From positions 2,418,001 through 2,482,000 of the forward strand of contig NC_088708.1 in assembly GCF_963576615.1 (NCBI RefSeq): a stretch of 64,000 nt of DNA. Reading direction: 5' to 3'. Position numbers and translations under genes: made by a program. This DNA is from Watersipora subatra (lineage: Eukaryota > Bryozoa > Gymnolaemata > Cheilostomatida > Watersiporidae). The notes under the pieces are model-generated. The model was not told the origin of the DNA and made no database searches. It saw only the letters and a list, made by a program, of their open reading frames with translations. Of the stretch, positions 54,979 to 64,000 are shown in pieces (the stretch's first letter is position 1; each line of letters begins with the position of its first letter).

Positions 54979-57900
54979 TTAGGCTGACATATCCGTGGAT
55001 AGACTTAGCTCAGGTTCACTCAGCTGATCATGCGAGTCGTGTAAGTTAACGTCTGCCGAGACCGAGTTGTTACAACTATTTGAACCATGACTGCCATTAT
55101 CTGCTGCTTCCAGCTCCGCTGGCACACCGGCATTCACAAAGTCTTCGACGTAAGAGTGGGCTAATTCTTTGGGCAATGGTTCTTCATCATCGGAATAGAG
55201 AAGTTGTGGAGGCTTGTGTTGTCTCTTGTACTCCAATGTCTGCAAAAACTGCTCGGTCGCTGATAATGTATTAACAAGTTCACGGTGAATTCTCTCTTTC
55301 ATTGCCTTTATGTCTTCTTTCTCTGCAGAAGGTGGACATGGTAAGGGGGAGAGCGCTACGTCACTGCTCCCGCTACGCACATCATCAAGATCCCAACTTT
55401 GGCCAAAAGAATCCTCTGAATAGCTGAAGGAATGACTTGATGCTGCATTGGAAGCAGGAATAGCAGTAGGAATGTTTACATCCACGTGACTTGCAGGCAA
55501 ACCCAAGGTCAATCTTCCTTGCGCCGAACTTCGTGATGATTTTCTACTGGTAACCGAGAGTCTCTTTTGTGAGAGGGTTATAGAGTTTCCTCTACTCACA
55601 GTCAGGGCGTTGGACTGACCATTACATAATTTGGAAGACTCCATTAGCGGCCTTTGTAAATTCTTGGGAGTAACCTTGGGTGGCGGTCTACCTTGTTTAT
55701 TTCGTGAATGAGAGTTATCTCCCTTTATTATATTATTTTTGAAGTTGGTTAGAGCCTCTTTAGGTACGGTGATAGATAAGAACGTCTTAGAGCCAGACAG
55801 TCCATTTGGTGTTATAGTTGGTGTTGATTTAACTAAATTTCGTTTCGTAAAAGGCTGATAAGCAGGTTTTGTTAAATTTTTTCCACGCTCTTTAGTATCC
55901 GTAAATCGTTCAACCGCGACAGCCTGAAACGAAGGGAGAAACATCAGTCAGCAAAAAAACCGACTAATATCTTTAAAAAAAATTACACCTATTCGCTAAG
56001 GTGAATCTATTCTTGTAAAATGAATACAACCAGTCAGTTTGTCTATAGTTGAATGCTTGTGAAGGAATCTCTTTCAAACAATACCTTTATCTACCATTTA
56101 ATCGTGATACCAAACATGCAAATTCGATTTTAGCGGAACAAGACTAATCAACCAGCTTAAAAATGGAGCGAGTGTTTAAGAGTTTTGAGTCCGATAAGAG
56201 TTTCGATTCCGATATTGTTCAGGTAGGAGTAAGCGGGTTTTATTCACTCCAACTTGCTGTACTTTTAGCAAGTGAATAACGGCAAAAAACCTCTTAGGTG
56301 TGTAGCTCGCTGATTGGTTAATCTATGGAAAACTACAACACAATTTATATTGAAAGATCTATTGAACTGGTGAGAGAGCAGCTGGTTTTGTATGATCTAA
56401 TCAACTCTGATTACAAAAAACTTCTGTAAAATTTAATAACTGGACGGAGTTGTAGAAATACTCAAGACAATGGAATTATTGCTTTTTAATAAAAGCTTGC
56501 TATTGTGTTGATATCTTTACGGGTGGTTTGGAGTACATGTTGCAAAGCTTTATGGATAAATAAAAATATCTGCCTAATACGCAGGGATAAAAGCAGTTAC
56601 CGAAAATATGATTAAGGATGAGACAAATGCAATTTTCAATATATCATCCTTTCACATGGAATAATACCTACATGTACATGTATGGCTTAGTATTATTAGC
56701 TTACATTATGGCTGTATGTATGTTTTTTGCATACTACAGTACATACTACAGTACATACTACAGTACATACTACAGTACATACTACAGTACATACTACAGT
56801 ACATACTACAGTACATACTACAGTACATACTACAGTACATACTACAGTACATACTACAGTACATACTACAGTACATACTACAGTACATACTACAGTACAT
56901 ACTACAGTACATACTACAGTACATTGCATTACAAACAAAATGACAAGTTTTTTACAAATTTTGATACTGATTCTCCACAAAATTGATATTTTATTGAAAA
57001 TAAAATCTTTCATGAACGAGCATTTACATATTTATTGAAGATGTCAGTAGCAATAAAATTTTATTTGTGATAATGTAGAACTGCAGGCAGCTGAAATATA
57101 CACTGCGTTTATCCGAGCAACAGCTAGAGTAAACTGTGAACACTGCATACTATAAATGTACCTTCACACCGGGTGCTGACTCCTCAGCTTCTCTTGAGTT
57201 AGCCTCAGGTTCATGCAAGACCGCGTATGACGGCATCGTGCATTGCCTCACTATGTGCGCTCTGACATTCGCAGGCAAACTGGGTGTCTTAATCTTGCTC
57301 AGAGGCTTCGCGGTTGACTTGAGAGGAAACTTAGATAGATTTTTCTTTCTTTGAACTTCTGTTCCAATAGCTTGGCTTGATTCATCTACTAATTTGGACT
57401 CAATCAAGGGGGACACTTTTTCTTTATCGACTTTCTCGCTGCCTTTTAGAGGTAGCTCTACCTCTTTAGACTCTTTGGATATCTCAGGGACTCTCTTTTC
57501 TAAATCTTGATAGATCTGTGAAAGGGTTTAATAAACCAAAGATGAGAGAACTGAACATAAAAAGTTTTCTTTAAAACATTCGTATCCAGCATATTTAAAA
57601 CCCTTAATTTGATAGCCAATCTACAATTAAGGAAAGACTACGGTGATTTAAGAGAACTTTCAAAACTACCTTCTTGAACAAAAGTAACCGTTTACTTGGC
57701 AGCAGATGCAATCTTCTAAACCCAGCACAGAGTTGGCTACAACGGCTTTACAAAACTGGCAATTACGAAAACGAAAATAATTTTAGGCATGTTTTTATTG
57801 TCACTTTTAATCGTGGCAGAAATCGTTGTCAACTGTAACTAGAAATAAACTTCATAAACAAACTTCTCAATTTAAAATAAAATTAGCTTAGTACAAAGAG

Positions 57901-59848
57901 CATGGCACAAATGCTTTTCTTTTTAGTATAAAAACGCTGCATTTATTGGTTGTTTTCTCATGACATTAACCCATTTTTAAACAAACTGTCTTTTCTGTCA
58001 CTTTAAAAAGTAAAAATTCTGAAAAGCAAATCGTCAAATAAAGTTGCATGTGATTTACTTTATGCCCTTAACTCTTGGTAGCTATGTACATCATCAGCCT
58101 GAAGAAAGCAAGTGCTAGTAAACAGAATGCTACTAAAACACAGCAGCTGGTAAATTGGTATATTAAACCATTTCTGCTTTGTATATTTTTGATTACGAAC
58201 CTGAGGCATGCAGACTTTTAAGAGACTAACTCTATATGACTTTTACATATTTCGATGTTATCTCTATGTACTGTAAGTTCAAATAAAGGTTAGCTACATG
58301 ACCACATGACTGCTTATGCGTTAACTATGCACCAAAAAACGATGCATGCTAAACATCTAATTTAAAAGAACATTCATAATTGAATACATCAACTCAGGAG
58401 CTATCTACTTGAGTTGTAACTCAAATCGCTAGTGAATCTATATATGCATATAAATCTCAAAATTTGTGCGTCATCTGTAATTCTGCGAATCGATGTGTAC
58501 AGCTATATTTATTTAAACCTTTCTCATTCTAAAATATTTATTTAAATATTTTAGAATGAAAAACTCGACTCATGTGGGATTTGAACTCACAAAGATAACC
58601 ACCACAAGATTCAAACCCTGTACATAACCACTGAGCTACACAGTCATTAATAATAAGAAGCTACACAACTACACATTTTCTTGCAGATCATAACCACAAA
58701 ATGTACTAAAGTTATTGTAGGTGATTGATCTACAATAACTTTAGTGCATTGTTAACCTCTAGTGCATTGTTAGTAACTATAGTTACTAAGGTTAACGTAT
58801 TGTTTTGTTACTATTTTTTAATGATGATGATTTTGATGATTTTTACTAAGAGGTGATTGCATTAGACAATCACTATGGGTTTCTATACCACTCTATTATG
58901 TCTATCTGATACTTTTGCCTTATGATGCCAGCACTGAAACAAACGAAAATCGTATAATTGTACACCAAATAATTTTTCATTGTAATCATGGTAAAATAGA
59001 TGATATTTAGCAAATACTTGCTAATGATTTCACATTTATATCTAAACCCCTTGACAGTTTTACTTTTCCCCAATTTAGTTCAACAAAACACTTCTTGAAT
59101 TATATAAAATTGAAACGTTACAGTCGTTTGAAAATGTTTGAAAACCTTTACAGTTGTTTTATTTTTTCTCTTAACTCATTTGAAACGCAAAAAACACTTT
59201 TCTCATAATATGAAGGTTAAAAGTTACAATGGTAAATAATGTATAAATTTTTTTTCTGTCCAAAGACTTTTATTACCCAGGCAATGCCAGGCATTCACCT
59301 AGTCCTGTCATAAAACAGAAAACATGACACCTTCCATAGTTCATTGCTTCCTGAAGCCGTTTACAAAAATTCACAATTCGAATTTTATTTAAAATGTATG
59401 GCTTCTCACCTGCTCCTTTTCTAAATTAGATATAGAATGTGATATCTCAAGCTTTGTGATGGGGGTCTTACGACCGCAGAGGCCAACAGTTTCAGCCTGT
59501 TCTTGGCAGACAATGAAGCCTGAGGGCCTTCTGGCTGAATGAGCCGGGGTGTATGGCCGTGACGAGTAATCCTTATGAAAGACCACTGGTGTCGTTTCAC
59601 TCATACTCTGACAGCAAACAAATATGTCCACTTACACACTAATCGCTGCTACAATTCTAATAAACGAGAAGTCATTTCCTGTAGTCACACATGAAAGATC
59701 AAAATTATGTTGCGTCTAACAAAATTATTGACTGATTACCTTTGGAGTCTCTTCTGTCTTTGGCCCACATACTGGGATAACTTTGTTTACATGTGCAGCT
59801 TGTTCAAAGCAAAGTGGGATAAGGGAGCCGGCTTCTTCACTCTCCAAT
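54979..59848 (-). CDS. Unrecognised Ser/Lys/Pro-rich protein, last four exons (5' end outside window)
   Basis: Exons on the minus strand: 59848-59740, 59607-59410, 57515-57162, 55923-54979. Splices are CCAAAG/GTAATC...TGTCAG/AGT, GAGCAG/GTGAGA...CACAG/ATC, GTGAAG/GTACAT...TTTCAG/GCT. The last three junctions are phase 0 and the first exon begins with one base of a split codon, so at least one exon lies further right, beyond the repeat array. The visible protein is 534 aa, mostly predicted disordered: HKDYSSRPYTPAHSARRPSG, RKTPITKLEISHSISNLEKE, a Lys/Glu-rich block, VTPKNLQRPLMESS, SRKSSRSSAQGRL, then an amphipathic helix (EDIKAMKERIHRELVNTLSA) and an acidic tail ending LSLSTDMSA. Regular exon phases and uninterrupted frames support a real gene. 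I do not recognise the family; a cytoskeletal or scaffold protein is only a guess. Confidence 0.75.
55924..56731. other. Intron of the unidentified gene
   Basis: Non-coding apart from the adjacent array; nothing else is recognised. Confidence 0.45.
56732..56925. repeat. 12-bp minisatellite (tactacagtaca), about 16 copies
   Basis: 194 bp of perfect 'tactacagtaca' repeats in an intron of the minus-strand gene. The array is free of stops in at least five of six frames, which explains the overlapping open frames on both strands (YYST, TVHT and ILQY on plus; VVCT and MYCS on minus). No coding role is inferred. Confidence 0.97.
57516..58555. other. Intron of the unidentified gene
   Basis: AT-rich. 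An inverted pair 'tcattctaaaatatttattt' / 'aaatattttagaatga' lies at 58522-58560. No other feature is recognised. Confidence 0.45.
58565..58652 (-). ncRNA. tRNA-like sequence (tRNA pseudogene or SINE head)
   Basis: On the minus strand: 'tgtagctcagtggttatg' gives a near-canonical box A and D arm, an anticodon-like arm follows (ACAGG/CUUGU pairs, eight-nt loop), and 'gtgagttcaaatcccac' gives a good box B and T arm. The acceptor stem pairs only at its outer four positions, and the anticodon loop is one base too long. A functional tRNA is therefore unlikely. The neighbouring repeat blocks (58680-59305) favour a SINE or retroposed tRNA. Confidence 0.55.
58688..59305. repeat. Dispersed repeat blocks shared with 2.6, 18.7 and 24.6 kb
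   Basis: 58688-58760 ('cataaccacaaaatgtacta', 'aagttattgtaggtgattga') is related to 24615-24690 and inverted 2690-2740. 59120-59305 (aaaacctttacagttg, ttctgtccaaagac, ttattacccaggcaatgcca) matches 18700-18895 end to end. It lies inside an intron of the unidentified gene. Confidence 0.65.
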
Positions 59849-62800
59849 CTAATAAGAACCGGAACAAATATACTGCGGATATCTAATAAGAACCAGGACA
59901 GATATACTTAAGATATCTAATAAGAACCAGGACAGATATACTTAAGATATCTAATAAGAACCAGGACAGATATACTGAAGATACCTAATAAGAACCGGGA
60001 CAGATATACTGAAGATACCTAATAAGAACCAGGACAGATATACTGAATATATCTAATAAGAACCAGGACAGATATACTGAAGATATCTAATAAGAACCAG
60101 GACAGATATACTGAAGATATCTAATAAGAACCAGGACAAATATACTGAATATATCTAATAAGAACCAGGACAGATATACTGAAGATATCTAATAAGAACC
60201 AGAACAGATATACTGAATATATCTAATAAGAACCGGGACAGATGTACTGAAGATATCTAATAAGAACCGGAACAGATATACTGAAGATATCTAATAAGAA
60301 CCAGGACAGATGTACTGAAGATATCTAATAAGAACCAGGACAGATATACTGAATATATCTAATAAAAACAAGGACAGATATACTGAAGATATCTAATAAG
60401 AACCAGAACGGATACACTAAAAATATCTAATAAGAACCAGGACAGAGATACTGAGTATATCTAATAAGAACCAGAACAGATATACTGAAGATATCTAATA
60501 AGAACAAGGACAGATACACTGAAGATACCTAATAAGAACGAGGACAGATATACTGAGGATATCTAATAAGAACCGGAACAGATATACTGCGGATATCTAA
60601 TAAGAACCGGGACAGATGTACTGAAGATATCTAATAAGAACAAGGACAGATATACTGAGGATATCTAATAAGAACCAGAACAGATATACTGAAGATATCT
60701 AATAAGAACCAGGACAGATACACTGAAGATATCTAATAAGAACCAGAACAGATATACTGAAGATATCTAATAAGAACCAGGACAGATACACTGAAGATAT
60801 CTAATAAGAACCAGAACAGATATACTGAAGATATCTAATAAGAACCAGGACAGATACACTGAAGATATCTAATAAGAACCAGAACAGATATACTGAAGAT
60901 ATCTAATAAGAACCAGGACAGATACACTGAAGATATCTAATAAGAACCAGGACAGATATACTGCGGATATCTAATAAGAACCGGGACAGATGTACTGAAG
61001 ATATCTAATAAGAACCAGAACAGATATACTGAAGATATCTAATAAGAACCAGGACAGATGTACTGCGGATATCTAATAAGAACCGGGACAGATGTACTGA
61101 AGATATCTAATAAGAACCAGAACAGATACACTGAAAATATCTAATAAGAACCAGAACAGATATACTGAAGATATCTAATAAGAACCAGGACAGATGTACT
61201 GAAGATATCTAATAAGAACCAGAACAGATATACTGAAGATATCTAATAAGAACAAGGACAGATACACTGAAGATACCTAATAAGAACGAGGACAGATATA
61301 CTGAAAATATCTAATAAGAACCAGAACAGATATACTGAAGATATCTAATAAGAACCAGGACAGATACACTGAAGATATCTAATAAGAACCAGGACAGATA
61401 CACTGAAGATATCTAATAAGAACCAGAACAGATATACTGAAGATATCTAATAAGAACCAGGACAGATACACTGAAGATATCTAATAAGAACCAGAACAGA
61501 TATACTGAAGATATCTAATAAGAACCAGGACAGATACACTGAAGATATCTAATAAGAACCAGAACAGATATACTGAAGATATCTAATAAGAACCAGGACA
61601 GATACACTGAAGATATCTAATAAGAACCAGAACAGATATACTGAAGATATCTAATAAGAACCAGGACAGATATACTGAATATATCTAATAAGAACAAGGA
61701 CAGATATACTGAAGATATCTAATAAGAACCAGAACGGATACACTAAAAATATCTAATAAGAACCAGGACAGATATACTGAGTATATCTAATAAGAACCAG
61801 AACAGATATACTGAAGATATCTAATAAGAACAAGGACAGATACACTGAAGATACCTAATAAGAACGAGGACAGATATACTGAAAATATCTAATAAGAACA
61901 AGGACAGATACACTGAAGATACCTAATAAGAACGAGGACAGATATACTGAAGATATCTAATAAGAACCGGAACAAATATACTGCGGATATCTAATAAGAA
62001 CCAGGACAGATATACTGAAGATGTTTAATAAGAACCAGGACAGATATACTGAATATATCTAATAAGAACCAGGACAGATATACTGAAGATATCTAATAAG
62101 AACCAGGACAGATATACTGAAGATATCTAATAAGAACCAGGACAGATATACTGAAGATATCTAATAAGAACCAGGACAGATATACTGGAAATATCTAATA
62201 AGAACAAGGACAGATATACTGAAGATATCTAATAAGAACCAGAACGGATACACTAAAAATATCTAATAAGAACCAGGACAGATATACTGAGTATATCTAA
62301 TAAGAACCAGAACAGATATACTGAAGATATCTAATAAGAACCAGGACAGATATACTGAAGATGTTTAATAAGAACCAGGACAGATATACTGAAGATATCT
62401 AATAAGAACCAGGACAGATATACTGAGGATATTTAATAAGAACCGGGACAGATACACTGAAAATATTTAATAAGAACCAGGACAGATATACTGAGTATAT
62501 TTAATAAGAACCAGGACAGATATACTGAAGATATCTAATAAGAACCAGGACAGATATACTGAAGATGTTTAATAAGAACCAGGACAGATATACTGAATAT
62601 ATCTAATAAGAACCAGGACAGATATACTGAAGATATCTAATAAGAACCAGGACAGATATACTGAAGATACCTAATAAGAACAAGGACAGATATACTGAAG
62701 ATATCTAATAAGAACCAGGACAGATATACTGAGGATATTTAATAAGAACCGGGACAGATACACTGAAAATATTTAATAAGAACCAGGGCAGATATACTGA

Positions 62801-64000
62801 AGATATCTAATAAGAACAAGGACAGATATACTAGAGATATCTAATAAGAATAAGGACAGATACACTGAAGATACCTAATAAAAACGAGGACAGATATACT
62901 GAAGATATCTAATAAGAACCGGGACAGATATACTGAAGATACCTAATAAAAACCGGGACAGATATACTGAAAATATCTAATAAGAACCAGGACAGATATA
63001 CTGAAGATATCTAATAAGAACCAGGACAGATATACTGAAGATATCTAATAAGAACCAGGACAGATATACTGAAGATACCTAATAAGAACCAGGACAGATA
63101 TACTGAAGATACCTAATAAGAACAAGGACAGATATACTGAAGATATCTAATAAGAACCAGGACAGATATACTGAAGATATCTAATAAGAACCAGGACAGA
63201 TATACTGAAGATATCTAATAAGAACCAGGACAGATATACTGAGGATATCTAATAAGAACCAGGACAGATATACTGAAGATATCTAATAAGAACCGGGACA
63301 GATATACTGAAGATGTTTAATAAGAACCAGGACAGATATACTGAATATATCTAATAAGAACCAGGACAGATATACTGAAGATATCTAATAAGAACCAGGA
63401 CAGATATACTGAAGATATCTAATAAGAACCAGGACAGATATACTGAAGATGTTTAATAAGAACCAGGACAGATATACTGAATATATCTAATAAGAACCAG
63501 GACAGATATACTGAAGATATCTAATAAGAACCAGGACAGATATACTGAAGATATCTAATAAGAACCAGGACAGATACACTGAAGATATCTAATAAGAACC
63601 AGGACAGATATACTGAGGATATCTAATAAGAACCGGGACAGATATACTGAAGATGTTTAATAAGAACCAGGACAGATATACTGAAGATATCTAATAAGAA
63701 CCAGGACAGATATACTGAAGATATCTAATAAGAACCAGGACAGATATACTGAATATATCTAATAAGAACCAGGACAGATATACTGAAGATATCTAATAAG
63801 AACCAGGACAGATATACTGAAGATATCTAATAAGAACCAGGACAGATATACTGAAGATGTTTAATAAGAACCAGGACAGATATACTGAATATATCTAATA
63901 AGAACCAGGACAGATATACTGAATATATCTAATAAGAACCAGGACAGATATACTGAAGATATCTAATAAGAACCAGGACAGATATACTGAAGATATCTAA
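59849..64000. repeat. 34-bp tandem array, more than 120 copies, continuing past the window
   Basis: The unit is 'atctaataagaaccaggaca' + 'gatatactgaagat' (34 bp). Variants include ccgg/cagg/caag, tatact/tacact/tgtact and gaagat/gaatat/gcggat/gatgtt. Variant combinations recur in blocks, for example 'gaacggatacactaaaaat' at about 60406, 61734 and 62232, showing segmental amplification. On the minus strand each unit reads as a pyrimidine-rich tract ending TTCTTATTAG/AT. The last unit supplies the acceptor of the exon at 59848. Confidence 0.97.

Noticed and set aside
56618-57038. Five overlapping open frames on both strands
   Set aside because: All are translations of the 12-bp repeat tactacagtaca inside an intron.
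58565-58652. Functional tRNA gene
   Set aside because: The acceptor stem pairs poorly beyond four positions and the anticodon loop is eight bases; pseudogene or SINE head is more likely.
59849-64000. CRISPR-like or telomeric array
   Set aside because: Units are contiguous with no unique spacers, and the host is a eukaryote; the unit is not a telomere motif.

Overview
The window is nuclear DNA from an intron-rich, AT-rich invertebrate animal. Evidence: GT-AG split genes whose exon phases join exactly (WDR76, VDAC), tRNA-derived SINE heads, pogo/Tigger and mariner DNA transposons, a Penelope-like retroelement, and very large tandem arrays. The repeat content and protein divergence suggest a lophotrochozoan (mollusc- or bryozoan-like), but this is inference and the species is not identified. 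No prokaryotic genes, operons or CRISPR arrays are present. Intron lengths and repeats dominate; exons make up about 6% of the window.

Layout. (1) 1-5.1 kb: DNA-transposon remnants and repeats. (2) 5.1-23.7 kb, minus strand: a complete ten-exon WDR76 (CMR1-family WD-repeat) gene, 489 codons. Its introns hold a nested pair of pogo/Tigger elements (5.76-9.41 kb), a TTAA-flanked element (10.67-11.59 kb), Tigger-derived elements with TA target duplications (14.65-16.09 and 17.78-18.52 kb), a composite element with a mariner remnant inside (20.01-22.47 kb), and five minisatellites. (3) 23.7-35.7 kb: gene-poor. It holds an inverted dispersed repeat, a degenerate P2X7-C-terminus-like fragment, tRNA-like SINE heads, a foldback element rich in CTCGAG palindromes, and a truncated Penelope-like element with an intact-looking hammerhead ribozyme. 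(4) 35.78-41.10 kb: a 5.3-kb satellite of a 19-bp unit. (5) 43.2-49.15 kb, plus strand: a complete seven-exon mitochondrial porin (VDAC) gene, 282 aa. (6) 50.2-51.4 kb: a repeat element. (7) 51.9-53.0 kb, minus strand: a small two-exon single-pass membrane protein with KCNE-like topology. (8) 55.0-59.85 kb, minus strand: the last four exons (534 aa) of an unrecognised Ser/Lys-rich protein, whose upstream intron is a 34-bp tandem array of more than 4.1 kb running off the right edge.

The genes are functionally unrelated neighbours: a chromatin/DNA-damage WD protein, an outer-mitochondrial-membrane pore, a putative membrane accessory subunit and an unknown protein. Two observations stand out. 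In two introns of different genes a minisatellite runs right up to the 3' splice site, so that each repeat unit carries a copy of the splice acceptor. The Penelope-like fragment carries a hammerhead ribozyme that can be read base by base.
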